Positions 28,015-36,608 of a DNA stretch of 64,000 nt are shown here, piece by piece. Below the pieces are notes generated by a model. The model worked only from the letters and a program-made list of their open reading frames with translations, was not told the origin of the DNA and did no database searches. The stretch covers positions 1-64,000 of IMG/VR virus record IMGVR_UViG_3300044970_002308; one strand, written 5' to 3'. The stretch is from a virus. The translations under genes were made by a program, and so were the position numbers. Within the stretch, counting starts at the first letter, position 1. Every line of letters begins with the position of its first letter.

Positions 28015-28950
28015 TCAGGGGAAAATCTCTATGGTCCATCTTGCTAATGTGCTATATAAATTACTAGTCAACGAAGAAAACCCATTTATAGTAGAGTTTT
28101 TTATAATGCATTTATTAGTAATATAATTAATATTTTCAGACAATAGTCTATATGCCTGTCTATTTGGATTTTTTTGGCCGATATAATCTACATCAGAAAG
28201 GTTATCAATAGCTATTTTTCTCAGATTTAGTAGATTGAAAGTATTATCTTTTTGCATTAACAATAAATCGGCTATATTTTTAGACTTATTAGTATTTTCT
28301 GTTAGAATATGGAATAATACGTCTTGAGTAATATAGTTTTTAACATTTCCTAGTTCATATGGAGCTAGAATAGTTCTAGGGGCTAGTTCTATAATTATGC
28401 AAGGTAGTTGAACCCTATGATTTGCTGTTATGAAACTATCGCCAAAAAATTGAAACTGAGATTTGTCAAAAGACTGTTTTTGTATTTCTTTAAACCATGG
28501 GGCATTGTCGGGTATATAGGTTTGAATATATCTATACGAATAGCTTGCTTCAACCTTTAGACTAGTGCTCATGGGACTATTAAAAACAACTCTACCCAAA
28601 GGATAGTTAATCTTATATGAGAAAGGACCTGTGTCGGTTATGGGAACAAATGTGTCATTTATATAAATTCCGGACGGACTATTGGGGGAAACGCCATTAT
28701 AAGCCACTTCGGTTTCATATACCCAATCTTTTTTATTAGATTCCCAAACCCTGCCTAGCATAGCTGGGTCATTAACATAGTTTAAGATATGAAGACCTTG
28801 AGTTTGAGCGCCAGATGATGGCTTATTAATATTGATAAATCCGCCAATTTCTAATAAGGCATAATCTAAAAATAGTTTTATATTCTCTTCTAATGTAGAT
28901 ATAGAAGGAGAAGACGATATATCTGAAATATTATGAAATAGATTTGTCAT
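28015..28950 (-). CDS. Putative tail-completion / neck-region protein
   Basis: This is a 311-residue soluble protein. Residues about 80-150 contain a beta segment (GIYINDTFVPITDTGPFSYK, YPLGRVVFNSPMSTSLKVEA). About 160-240 resemble a tail-terminator-like region (RVQLPCIIIELAPRTILAPY, QDVLFHILTENTNKS). The order of neck-type genes, this one, then the tail tube, argues for a tail-terminator or completion role that closes the tail at the head-proximal end. It overlaps the upstream 214-aa gene by four bases (ATGA). The assignment is from position and general character and is not a confident family match. Confidence 0.5.
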   Translation of the reverse strand: MTNLFHNISDISSSPSISTLEENIKLFLDYALLEIGGFININKPSSGAQTQGLHILNYVNDPAMLGRVWESNKKDWVYETEVAYNGVSPNSPSGIYINDTFVPITDTGPFSYKINYPLGRVVFNSPMSTSLKVEASYSYRYIQTYIPDNAPWFKEIQKQSFDKSQFQFFGDSFITANHRVQLPCIIIELAPRTILAPYELGNVKNYITQDVLFHILTENTNKSKNIADLLLMQKDNTFNLLNLRKIAIDNLSDVDYIGQKNPNRQAYRLLSENINYITNKCIIKNSTINGFSSLTSNLYSTLARWTIEIFP

Positions 28951-29591
28951 AAATTCTTTTCAATATGTGTTTGAATAGTGGTGGGTATATTTTTTTCAAT
29001 GCGCTCTATTGCTCTAGTAGACCAATTATTCTCTGCGACTCCCGCAAATTCAGAAGGGACTCTCCACGAATTAGTATCTGTAACCATCAGTGCCATACCG
29101 CTTCTGGAATTAGGATTCGATGTCATATCAACGGTATAATTTTTAACTATCTCAGAAGTACCTCTTAGCATGAGCCATTCTAGCCAAGGTAAAGAATAAC
29201 CATTTAAGCTATCCTGAACAAAAGCGTCGGGATCTCCTATCAAACCCCCGATATCTAGAGAAGATATGGCAGTTAATGTGAATCCGCCTAAAACGCCTCT
29301 ATTTGTAGCCCTAACAGGATTCATAGATATAGTAACTGTGTCTGCTATTTTGTTGACAATAGAATCCACTATCGACGGATTTGGAATACCTAACTCTGCT
29401 CGTAGCTTACCGCTTGTTAAGGATGAGTATTCTGGTTCTTGTTTCAAAGCATCTCTTATCAAACCGCGAATATCTTCCAATATAGATGGTTGAGACTTAA
29501 CCATAGTCTCTCTCATATGATCTGCTATGCCAGATAATATAGACTTATTAATTTCACTATTTGTTTCTAATAGGGCGAGAGAAATTTTCAT
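28947..29591 (-). CDS. Putative neck / head-tail joining protein
   Basis: The start is taken at MKISLALLETN, whose ATG overlaps the upstream stop (ATGA); a GTG 12 bases upstream is an alternative. The 214-residue protein has a helical N-terminal half (SILSGIADHMRETMVKSQPS) and a mixed middle part. Its C-terminal motif, SGMALMVTDTNSWRVPSEF followed by NNWSTRAIERIEKN, is of a type I associate with neck or tail-completion proteins of aquatic phages. It lies between the zinc-binding-like stalk protein and the next completion candidate, both overlapping by four bases. The function is inferred from position. Confidence 0.5.
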   Translation of the reverse strand: MKISLALLETNSEINKSILSGIADHMRETMVKSQPSILEDIRGLIRDALKQEPEYSSLTSGKLRAELGIPNPSIVDSIVNKIADTVTISMNPVRATNRGVLGGFTLTAISSLDIGGLIGDPDAFVQDSLNGYSLPWLEWLMLRGTSEIVKNYTVDMTSNPNSRSGMALMVTDTNSWRVPSEFAGVAENNWSTRAIERIEKNIPTTIQTHIEKNL

Positions 29592-30964
29592 TTTCTTTTC
29601 CACATCGTAAAAACGTATTTATTGTGTCCTAATCCAGCCGGTTGGGGATCAGAATATCTTTCGTAACGATAATGACCTAATGCGCTAATATCTTTATCAA
29701 AAATAACTTCGCTAGCATTTCTTAGTTTAGGCAATAGACTAATACATGATATGGACTGAGCCATGCCTTCGACTATATTAGTATTTTTATTAGACCAATT
29801 CATAAAATATTTGCTATCGAAAATAACCATCATATTAACGATTTCTTCGCTAGTGGAATTAGAAATAATACCGTTCCCAGCACATATAGGACATACTGAC
29901 CCATCAGCAAATGGTACGGGACCGCCTATCAAATATTTGCCAGATGACGAGCGGGTTGTTGTGCTATAAATACAATTATTACATAAATTATTTTGTTGAG
30001 ACGCGTTGGCGTATCTTAGTATACAAGGAACAGATAACGCATTAATATTTAATAAGGAGTCTATAGCGTTATTAAAAAGACTTTGAAACTCATCTCCTAG
30101 TAAACCGGAAAAGATCCCGGTCCCGCATGATAAATCGCTGCTTAATTTTGGTGTTTGTAATTTTCTATGTGGCGGTATAATTACATTATTAGAAGGACTA
30201 ACTGTAACGGTAGGAGATGGTGTTACAGTAGGGGTCGCTGTCGGCGTAGCTGTAACAGTACTAGTTATCGAAGGAGTAGGAGTAGCGGTACCGGTATGGG
30301 TAACGGTTGGTGTTGGCGTACTGGTAACCGTACCGGTTATAGAAGGTGTAGGAGTAGCGGTACTAGTAACAGTACTGGTTATGGACGGGGTGGGGGTGGC
30401 GGTACTGGTTGCCGTACTGGTGATTGAAGGGGTAGGGGTAGCGGTACTGGTACGAGTAACGGTCGGTGTTGGGGTAGGAGTGTTAGAGCTAGTAATGGTT
30501 GGTGTAGGCGTAGGACCAGCACACAGAACTTCCACAGACCATCTGACAGATATAATAGGGCTATCTACAACTAACGTAGCGGTATTGGGTGCGGCAGAAG
30601 ATTTGTTTAGTATGATCGAACCAATACCATTTCCGGATATATTTTCTACCGGCCTGCCTAACTCTAATAACTTGTTTGTAAGAGAGGTGTTGAATGCGCT
30701 ACCTCCCCTATACCCACTAGTAACGCTCTGTCCATTCCATATCACAGTAAATTTGTCGGGTACTGCCAGCTCTGGATCTCCGAACGAGGTTCCGCAATTT
30801 AGTTCTCCGCTCGCACATGGAGGATTAGCATGATAATTAATGGTTATAGGACCAACTCCCGATCCTAGATCCATGTTAAAGGTATAGGTATTAGGAGTAG
30901 AATTTCTAAACAGAGAGATACTGTTACAGCTAATGGTGTCGGGTGTATTTATGAATTGTACCAT
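29588..30964 (-). CDS. Stalked protein with C-terminal zinc-binding-like domain
   Basis: This is a 458-residue fusion. Residues 1-150 form a beta-rich N-terminal domain. Residues about 152-265 are a long Pro-Thr stalk with a repeating TATPTPSITST pattern. The C-terminal domain (about 275-458) contains two CxxC pairs (NNLCNNCIYS and SVCPICAGNG), probably one zinc site, followed by an alpha/beta segment ending VFTMWKRK. The 'G.y..GGP.pf..G..CP.C.GnG' pattern recurs in structural proteins of aquatic phages without known function. The gene lies in the neck block, so the stalk may project from the neck or collar. The stalk is a notable insertion compared with a plain neck protein. Confidence 0.65.
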   Translation of the reverse strand: MVQFINTPDTISCNSISLFRNSTPNTYTFNMDLGSGVGPITINYHANPPCASGELNCGTSFGDPELAVPDKFTVIWNGQSVTSGYRGGSAFNTSLTNKLLELGRPVENISGNGIGSIILNKSSAAPNTATLVVDSPIISVRWSVEVLCAGPTPTPTITSSNTPTPTPTVTRTSTATPTPSITSTATSTATPTPSITSTVTSTATPTPSITGTVTSTPTPTVTHTGTATPTPSITSTVTATPTATPTVTPSPTVTVSPSNNVIIPPHRKLQTPKLSSDLSCGTGIFSGLLGDEFQSLFNNAIDSLLNINALSVPCILRYANASQQNNLCNNCIYSTTTRSSSGKYLIGGPVPFADGSVCPICAGNGIISNSTSEEIVNMMVIFDSKYFMNWSNKNTNIVEGMAQSISCISLLPKLRNASEVIFDKDISALGHYRYERYSDPQPAGLGHNKYVFTMWKRK

Positions 30965-30983
30965 AATAAATCTTTTCTATTTA

Positions 30984-31175
30984 TTATTGCTTCAAAGGAA
31001 TGGTATTGTCCGACTTAATCACAGAGATCCGCTCCTCTGTTGCGTATTTAGGTTCTAATATTATATTGCGTTGTATAGTTATCTTATTTGCTATGGTGTC
31101 AATCAGAACCGGTATCAAGTTTTGACTCACAACAACTAATCCGTATTTTTTAAATAGCGCTATGTTATAATTCAT
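30984..31175 (-). CDS. Small hypothetical protein (63 aa)
   Basis: This is a compact 63-residue protein (MNYNIALFKKYGLVVVSQNL ... TIPLKQ) with mixed hydrophobic and charged residues and no Cys. It fits exactly between two structural genes: three bases after the upstream stop and about 20 bases before the next start. There is no alternative gene in the interval. I recognise no domain. The name 'structural region small protein' reflects location only. Confidence 0.55.
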   Translation of the reverse strand: MNYNIALFKKYGLVVVSQNLIPVLIDTIANKITIQRNIILEPKYATEERISVIKSDNTIPLKQ

Positions 31176-31178
31176 TGA

Positions 31179-32096
31179 TTATTCTGAATGATATGTGACT
31201 ATCAGGGTCCAAGAAACGATACTGCCGGACTCGCTTGGATCGGTATCTTCAATTAACAATTCCCAGGTTCCATTAGCCAGCTGGTTTTGCAGATGGACAA
31301 AGGAGGGGACCAACGGGGAATCAGAATTGATAATCTGTGTCTTATCATAAATTCTACATTTACTATTATTAGTTATATTATGTAAGTAGGCATCCGCAGG
31401 AGCGGAATCAGAAATAATATAATTGAATCCTGGTCTATAATTTTTAATTTTTTGATTTGCCGACAGTAGAATAGACGACCCTGTTGGTGGAACTAAAACA
31501 AAGACTAGATCTTGTGGATTTTTATGCACCAACCCGTTGATTGCTAGTTCTATATTCTCGATGGTTCTGGTGTCTGTTATTTGTATAGTCGAAGAGGCTG
31601 ATCCATTATCTGGAATATTAATGCCTCCACCAGAATATTTAACAGCATAAATATCTGTTGATAAGCATTCTGTTGGACATACAGATTCTGTTGATGGTAA
31701 ATCTATACAGTTGGTGATTAGTTCTTGGGGGTTAGATCTTCTTATAATAAACGCCCTTCCTGTAGACAATCTAAAAGTTCTATAGCCGCTACCCTGATAT
31801 TGCTCATTGGGTTCTTGAAGATCCAGATCGTATAAAGCAAAATCAAAAGAGTATGTATTCGTTGTAGTAGCCGGTAGACTAAATGTTATCCTGCCATCCG
31901 AATAAGTAGATAAGTCATAATTTAAATTTTTATTTCTATTACTAAATACTGTCCTATTATTATTCGAGTCTGTCCACTGGAGTACGGCGCACCAGTCGGA
32001 TATATCTACAGGATTACCATTAGGGTCCTGATAGACAAATGTAATTTCGTAATAAGACCCTTGCTCTATATTGAAGTCGTAAGTAATAGCTGCCAT
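31179..32096 (-). CDS. BppU-like adaptor fused to a P/Homo B-type domain
   Basis: This is a 305-residue protein. Residues 1-125 match the protein at 63290-63694 (YDFNIEQGSYYEITFVYQDP ... VDISDW), an adaptor type resembling the N-terminus of baseplate upper proteins (BppU). About 155-305 look like the P/Homo B domain normally found behind subtilisin/kexin proteases (INIPDNGSASSTIQITDTRT, DLVFVLVPPTGSSILLS, NGTWELLIEDTDPSESG). No protease is attached here, so the domain probably serves as a binding or stabilising beta-sandwich. The gene lies next to neck and connector candidates. The adaptor part would fix the P-like domain to the virion. Confidence 0.72.
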   Translation of the reverse strand: MAAITYDFNIEQGSYYEITFVYQDPNGNPVDISDWCAVLQWTDSNNNRTVFSNRNKNLNYDLSTYSDGRITFSLPATTTNTYSFDFALYDLDLQEPNEQYQGSGYRTFRLSTGRAFIIRRSNPQELITNCIDLPSTESVCPTECLSTDIYAVKYSGGGINIPDNGSASSTIQITDTRTIENIELAINGLVHKNPQDLVFVLVPPTGSSILLSANQKIKNYRPGFNYIISDSAPADAYLHNITNNSKCRIYDKTQIINSDSPLVPSFVHLQNQLANGTWELLIEDTDPSESGSIVSWTLIVTYHSE

Positions 32097-32105
32097 AGTT
32101 TATTC

Positions 32106-32627
32106 TTATGAAAAAAAGTTTCTGTTGCGAACGCTGTTATTATGGAAATTAATATTTCTTGGATCAAAATTATTACCCACAAACGGACTAAGCACAGCTC
32201 GTATAGCTGTGGCCTCTTTAACATCCCAATGAGAAGTAAGCTCTTCGTATAAAGCGCATGGGCCATGCTCTATTATTGTTTTCCACGCGGCGCTTTGTCC
32301 CGCAACACTTAGGCTAGCAGGGCCAAGAGCGGCTCTTATGCCTTCCAAAGCGGCTTTGGTTCTTAGAGCACTTTGATCTATGATACAAGCAGCCTTCAAA
32401 CTGACCAAACTAATAAAGATTTCATCTCGGTCGCTAGTTGGGTCTGGGCTAATATTTGGATTAGCCACGTCAATATTATATTTATGGTCTAATACCACGT
32501 CGAATTGAACGTATTTAGCAGCGACCGCTATAGTCTGCTGTATTCTTTCATCGCTATAAACCGGCGTATCTCCCAAATCATTAATCAGAGTACGAACAAT
32601 TATAGGTATTTCTATTTGCCAGCTCAT
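32106..32627 (-). CDS. Putative head-tail connector / adaptor protein
   Basis: This 173-residue protein is mainly helical. The N-terminus (EIPIIVRTLINDLGDTPVYS, then DERIQQTIAVAAKYVQFDV) resembles head-tail adaptor proteins, which start with a short helical segment and a 'YsD.ri...l..Aa..v' motif. The central region (LVSLKAACIIDQSALRTKAA, LEGIRAALGPASLSV) is Ala-rich and helical. It follows the modification unit, with a weak terminator between the two, and precedes the BppU-like adaptor gene. The connector assignment rests on this general resemblance and on the neighbouring neck-type genes. Confidence 0.55.
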   Translation of the reverse strand: MSWQIEIPIIVRTLINDLGDTPVYSDERIQQTIAVAAKYVQFDVVLDHKYNIDVANPNISPDPTSDRDEIFISLVSLKAACIIDQSALRTKAALEGIRAALGPASLSVAGQSAAWKTIIEHGPCALYEELTSHWDVKEATAIRAVLSPFVGNNFDPRNINFHNNSVRNRNFFS

Positions 32628-32675
32628 AAATTAGCCTTTTAAATATACGGGTTCAAAGTTTTGATAGCATCTAAT

Positions 32676-32703
32676 AAAAAATACACCATATAATCAACGG
32701 CGT
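32676..32703 (-). terminator. Weak intrinsic terminator after the methyltransferase gene
   Basis: Directly after the stop codon, the minus strand reads ACGCCG, a 9-base loop, then TGGTGT, a 6-bp stem with two G-T pairs, followed by ATTTTTTATT. The hairpin is weak but its position and U-tract fit the end of a short transcription unit that starts at 34985. Confidence 0.45.
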
Positions 32704-33948
32704 CTATTTATGCAAAAAGACTCGTTCTACTTGGTTTAGATCTTCTGATATTTGAGATTTTAGCCCTTTTATTATATCAATGTCTACTAAATCTGGGTGA
32801 GCCCACCAATCCTCAAAAGAACTATTTTGATCGGGAGATACGTCATTGACCACTAAAATATAACCCAGAGACTGTAAATACTCTCTAGATTTTTGTTTAT
32901 ATGAACGAGATATATCTATATAGTCATCGTGCTCATATGTTATTACGGCAAATTTATATTTATCAAAAGGAATACTTAATAAGGCCTCATATGTGTTTTT
33001 GGGCGGCTCTATATCTAGTTGTAAATAATCTATATTGTTTTGACCTGGAAAATATTTAGTTAACAATTTCTCATAGTTCACGATCAGAGCATCCGTACAT
33101 AATACAGGGTTTTTTCTTTGATTTTTATGGGTGTTAACAAAGTCCTGATTAAATTCTATACCAATTCCTGTCCAATCAAACTTGGTCTCTAGTAGTGCGG
33201 TATTGCTGTTTTTTAAAGCGTCGGACGAGCCTATTTCTAAGTATGACCCATTACGCTTGCCATTTAGGGCAGTCAGTATAAACATATCCTGATATACTTG
33301 AGAAAAATTATGATCTACTAAATCTATACCTTTAAAAGTAAAGTTTAAGTTATCTTTAAGATTTTTATTGTATGGTCTTATGGCCTGAGACTCTGGGCCA
33401 CTACCTAGTCTAGATAAATTATTTTCTAATAAAGTTTTATACTTATCTGTCATCTTATCAATATAATTATTAAACAGCTCCTTAAATAATTTCCTTGCCT
33501 CTAGGGGTTTTCCTATCCACCACGCCGAGGCCGCTTTCTGGAATAACAAAGCATATAAATCAGGAAATTCTATTGTAGAAAAAAATACCGACTTCTCTTC
33601 GCAGATATCTAAAGATATACTAGCATAGGTATATATGCTAGACCAATCTGATTTAGCTTCGTAATATTGAGTGAGAAAAAAATAAGCTTCTGGTTTGCGT
33701 GGACACAAAGATATAGCTTGTTTTAATAGTGTTTCACATGTATAGTCTCTGCCTCCTAGATTTCTATAGCATAGATACATCCTTAATAAAGACTCATATC
33801 GTAAGTCAATACTAGAAGTTTTTTCTGCACACCTCAAATAAAAACCTGATGCGGGAGCGTGGTGGTTCTGATTCTCATAAAATAGACCTAAATAAAAATT
33901 ATTGAGATCATTGTCGGGGTCTTTTATATAATCTGATAACTCTCTCAT
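32704..33948 (-). CDS. TPR protein with C-terminal FkbM-type methyltransferase-like domain
   Basis: This is a 414-residue protein. Residues about 1-195 are helical repeats of TPR type (YLGLFYENQNHHAPASGFYL, CPRKPEAYFFLTQYYEAKSD). From about 215 the sequence matches the FkbM-type SAM-dependent methyltransferase pattern: SQVYQDMFILTALNGKRNGS, then YLEIGSSDALKNSNTALLE with the Gly-containing SAM loop, WTGIGIEFN, and NIDYLQLDIEPPKNTYEALL. Such enzymes methylate sugar residues in glycan pathways, often with TPR partners. It overlaps the upstream GH130-like gene by four bases (ATGA), so the pair is coupled. The likely role is modification of glycans on the virion or host surface. Confidence 0.8.
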   Translation of the reverse strand: MRELSDYIKDPDNDLNNFYLGLFYENQNHHAPASGFYLRCAEKTSSIDLRYESLLRMYLCYRNLGGRDYTCETLLKQAISLCPRKPEAYFFLTQYYEAKSDWSSIYTYASISLDICEEKSVFFSTIEFPDLYALLFQKAASAWWIGKPLEARKLFKELFNNYIDKMTDKYKTLLENNLSRLGSGPESQAIRPYNKNLKDNLNFTFKGIDLVDHNFSQVYQDMFILTALNGKRNGSYLEIGSSDALKNSNTALLETKFDWTGIGIEFNQDFVNTHKNQRKNPVLCTDALIVNYEKLLTKYFPGQNNIDYLQLDIEPPKNTYEALLSIPFDKYKFAVITYEHDDYIDISRSYKQKSREYLQSLGYILVVNDVSPDQNSSFEDWWAHPDLVDIDIIKGLKSQISEDLNQVERVFLHK

Positions 33949-34934
33949 AATCCCATAATCTCGTCTATAGTAGTAGTATTAACAGCTAGTAAATAAGAGG
34001 CATTGTCTTGAAACCCAAAAGTTATTAATATTTGATTGTTATAACGTGTCATACCGCAAGCGAATTCTATTTCTCCGCCCATAAAGTCAAACAACGGAGA
34101 TACTCTAAGTAGATTAAAGTCCTTGTCCCATAAAATAAACCTATGTCTATATGTGGCATTTTTGCGACCCGCTTCACTCTTAAATAAGTCTACTTCATGA
34201 ACAATAGCTAAGTAATAATCTTTATAGGGGATAACCTGAGAACCGCCCCTTAAATCTCTAGTGTTCAAATTTTGATATTCTGTTAAAATAACCGTTTTAG
34301 TCTCTTTAGTTTCTGGATTATATTCCACGACTTCTGTGGGGTTTGTCCATTTCACATACTGATACGGCCTATCCATAATGGGCATCCAATTTTTTTCACA
34401 ATATGAATTATCTGGATATGGAGCCGGTAGTCTTTGTCTCGAAATTTCTTTCCAGCTATTTTGTTCAGAAACTATTTCCGATAGTTCTATTCTTCCTTGA
34501 CCATTTGGTGTTGTATCCCGTCTCACGCCGCTCAAAAATAATTTCTGATCCCAATGAACCAGCCTGCAGTCTTCTAGTCCAATAAACTCCCATAGTGGCT
34601 TAGCGTCTAGATTCTTAGTGTCCGCTATAGAATTAGAAACTATATTTAGATTACTATCTAATTCGCAAAGTATATTATGGGTTGCTAATACTTGATGTTG
34701 TTCGGTGTGTAAGTAGCATAATGGTCCCCATACGTGTTCATTAATGCCGTGTTCAGCATGGTATAGGACATAATTAACATTACGTAAATTAACTAATAAT
34801 TGTCCATTTAGATTAATAATAGAAGGATTAGTTAATGATGGTCCAATTATGTCATTACTAGATACTAATAATGGATATAAGCCACCTCCTTGGTCTACAC
34901 AATATTTGACAAAATTTGAAAGTTCGCTTTTCAT
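33945..34934 (-). CDS. GH130-like five-bladed propeller protein (glycosidase/phosphorylase-like)
   Basis: This 329-residue protein shows the repeating pattern of the GH130/GH43-type five-bladed beta-propeller: NPSIINLNGQLLVNLRNVNY, WEFIGLEDCRLVHWDQKLFL, then RDLRGGSQVIPYKDYYLAIVH, and FMGGEIEFACGMTRYNNQIL. The 'GLEDcRl' and 'I.FacGm' motifs are characteristic for this group. The Asp and Glu in GLEDCR and GGEIEFA are candidates for active-site residues. Related proteins act on mannosides or other beta-glycosides, but the substrate cannot be read from the sequence. A perfect TTGACA/TATAAT pair precedes the gene and a methyltransferase gene follows, which suggests a glycan-modifying module. Confidence 0.75.
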   Translation of the reverse strand: MKSELSNFVKYCVDQGGGLYPLLVSSNDIIGPSLTNPSIINLNGQLLVNLRNVNYVLYHAEHGINEHVWGPLCYLHTEQHQVLATHNILCELDSNLNIVSNSIADTKNLDAKPLWEFIGLEDCRLVHWDQKLFLSGVRRDTTPNGQGRIELSEIVSEQNSWKEISRQRLPAPYPDNSYCEKNWMPIMDRPYQYVKWTNPTEVVEYNPETKETKTVILTEYQNLNTRDLRGGSQVIPYKDYYLAIVHEVDLFKSEAGRKNATYRHRFILWDKDFNLLRVSPLFDFMGGEIEFACGMTRYNNQILITFGFQDNASYLLAVNTTTIDEIMGL

Positions 34935-34954
34935 AAGAATTCTCTAGAGTATAA

Positions 34955-34985
34955 ATTATACTAATGAGTTCTTAAATAATGTCAA
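34955..34985 (-). promoter_or_regulatory. Sigma70-type promoter of the glycan-modification unit
   Basis: On the minus strand a perfect TTGACA (complement of 34980-34985) is followed after 19 bases by a perfect TATAAT (complement of 34955-34960). The spacing is two bases longer than the optimum. Transcription would start near 34948, giving a leader of about 14 bases before the ATG at 34934. It is the best promoter match I found in the window. Confidence 0.65.
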
Positions 34986-34998
34986 ATCTATTAATTTA

Positions 34999-35793
34999 TT
35001 AGACACCATATCTTCCTCTCAATTGATTGAAATTGGAAGAAATTTCTGATTGCGATAAAGCTCTGTTATAAATTCTCAAAACAGGCAGTCGTCCTAAAAA
35101 CCGACCGCCGCCAGAACCCCAAGCAGCAGAAGTACTAACCAGAGTGACACCGGTGCCATTTGTAAAAGAAGTCAAATTATATGTAAATCCAGTGCCTTGC
35201 GCCAAATTTTGCTGAACCCCACCAAGAAAAACTCTATTAACTCCTGACTGTCTAGTCCAACATAAATGTCTCCAGGTATTGACCGCGCCCGCTTTATTTA
35301 AGCTTGTATTAAAACAACCATTGACCGTGCTCAAATCAACCCCTACTTGAAGCCTGTCTCCAAATCCAGTATTACCAAATCTAATTCCCAGAAGACCAGA
35401 AGTAAACAACTCTCTATAGTTTGCATCCGTTGTCGTCAAAAAAAACCAAGTTTCTATGCTAAAATCTGTAAGCGATGACATTGTGTTATTCATGACTATT
35501 GAATCATTTACCCCATCAAATGTAAAATAGCCACTATTTAGCGAAGAATATCCAACGCCGTTTAATAATGTGCCTGAATTCCTATTTATACTAACATCGT
35601 TTACAACAGTGCCAGATCCAGGATAGCTGTTTGGGTTTGCTGCATCAAAAAATAGTATTAGTCCATCAACGATACTTGGCCATTGATTATTCCTAATAGA
35701 TGAACTTACTTGATCTAAAGACCAAACTCCACTAGCTAGTAAATCTGTGGGAGTGTTTGCGTTTCCTATTGTATTTGCAAATCTTTTTCCCAT
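34999..35793 (-). CDS. LamG/concanavalin-like virion protein
   Basis: This 264-residue protein has an N-terminal part (about 1-40) followed by a LamG-like jelly-roll: GLILFFDAANPNSYPGSG, NSGYFTFDGVNDSIVMNNT, FSIETWFFLTTTDANYRELF, WRHLCWTRQSGVNRVFLGG and the terminal RIYNRALSQSEISSNFNQLR. The 'iYNRaLs.sEi..nf..lr.rYg' ending is the signature of phage and bacterial LamG proteins. It is a paralogue of the preceding gene and starts by overlapping its stop (TAATG). The likely role is carbohydrate binding by a fibre or tail tip. The two copies could recognise different glycans. Confidence 0.82.
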   Translation of the reverse strand: MGKRFANTIGNANTPTDLLASGVWSLDQVSSSIRNNQWPSIVDGLILFFDAANPNSYPGSGTVVNDVSINRNSGTLLNGVGYSSLNSGYFTFDGVNDSIVMNNTMSSLTDFSIETWFFLTTTDANYRELFTSGLLGIRFGNTGFGDRLQVGVDLSTVNGCFNTSLNKAGAVNTWRHLCWTRQSGVNRVFLGGVQQNLAQGTGFTYNLTSFTNGTGVTLVSTSAAWGSGGGRFLGRLPVLRIYNRALSQSEISSNFNQLRGRYGV

Positions 35794-36608
35794 TAAACAC
35801 CATACCTGTTTCGGAGAGCATTGAAGTTTTGAGATATCTCGCTTGCCGAAAGCGATTTGTTATATATTTTAACGCTACTCACAGCACCCGAGAAAAGACC
35901 GTATTGACCGGCGATAAACTCTCCCGAATTATAAAAAACGCTTGCTCTCAGACTCGTAAACCCATTTTTTATAAAAACATTATTGATATACAGACTTGGC
36001 AGTTTGTTGGTATAAACAATGACAATATTAGTAAAAATAGTATTGGATATGGCTACAGCATGAGATAATAAAGGGGCGAGATAAGCGTTTCCATGCTCAT
36101 AAACACTGAGGCCGTTCGTCCCAAGAGATATTCCTGCTCCACCGTTTGTTGCGGACTGAGCTGGGAAAAGAAGATATCTTTGTCCTGTCAATCCTGTTGT
36201 TCCAGAAGTGGCCTGGGCGTTAACGGTTATGGTCGCGGTTGGTCTCGCCCACACGTCTAATGAAAAGTTGTTTGTTCCGATGTTTTCGTATGTTCGGTTT
36301 GCACTCTGGTTGGTTCCGTTGAAACTTAAAAATCCCCCGTTATTTGAACTGTATGAGGGAGAGTTAACCAATGTTACGTGACGATTGTTTCCGCTTAAAT
36401 CATTCCATGTGCTACCCGACCCGGCATATGACTCGGGAATGCCCGCATCCATATTCATTTGCAATCCATCTCCGACTATCTGAACTGGCCACTGATTCCG
36501 TCTATTCCTATTTTCAATCTCATAAATATTCCAAATTCCATTACCAGCAGATAATGAAGATGTTCTTGTTGCTCCTATCATGTTTCCTTCTCGAAAAACA
36601 ACACCCAT
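35793..36608 (-). CDS. LamG/concanavalin-like virion protein (paralogue)
   Basis: The start is taken at MGVVFREGNM, whose ATG overlaps the preceding stop (TGATG); a TTG one codon upstream is less likely. The 271-residue protein has an N-terminal segment ending in RNQWPVQIVGDGLQMNMDAG, where the LamG domain begins. The domain carries the expected motifs (GSGSTWNDLSGNNRHVTLVN, GGFLSFNGTNQSANRTYENI, FSLDVWARPTAT) and the closing KIYNKSLSASEISQNFNALR. It shares its layout with the next gene downstream, which points to duplication. It is predicted to bind a surface carbohydrate. Confidence 0.82.
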   Translation of the reverse strand: MGVVFREGNMIGATRTSSLSAGNGIWNIYEIENRNRRNQWPVQIVGDGLQMNMDAGIPESYAGSGSTWNDLSGNNRHVTLVNSPSYSSNNGGFLSFNGTNQSANRTYENIGTNNFSLDVWARPTATITVNAQATSGTTGLTGQRYLLFPAQSATNGGAGISLGTNGLSVYEHGNAYLAPLLSHAVAISNTIFTNIVIVYTNKLPSLYINNVFIKNGFTSLRASVFYNSGEFIAGQYGLFSGAVSSVKIYNKSLSASEISQNFNALRNRYGV

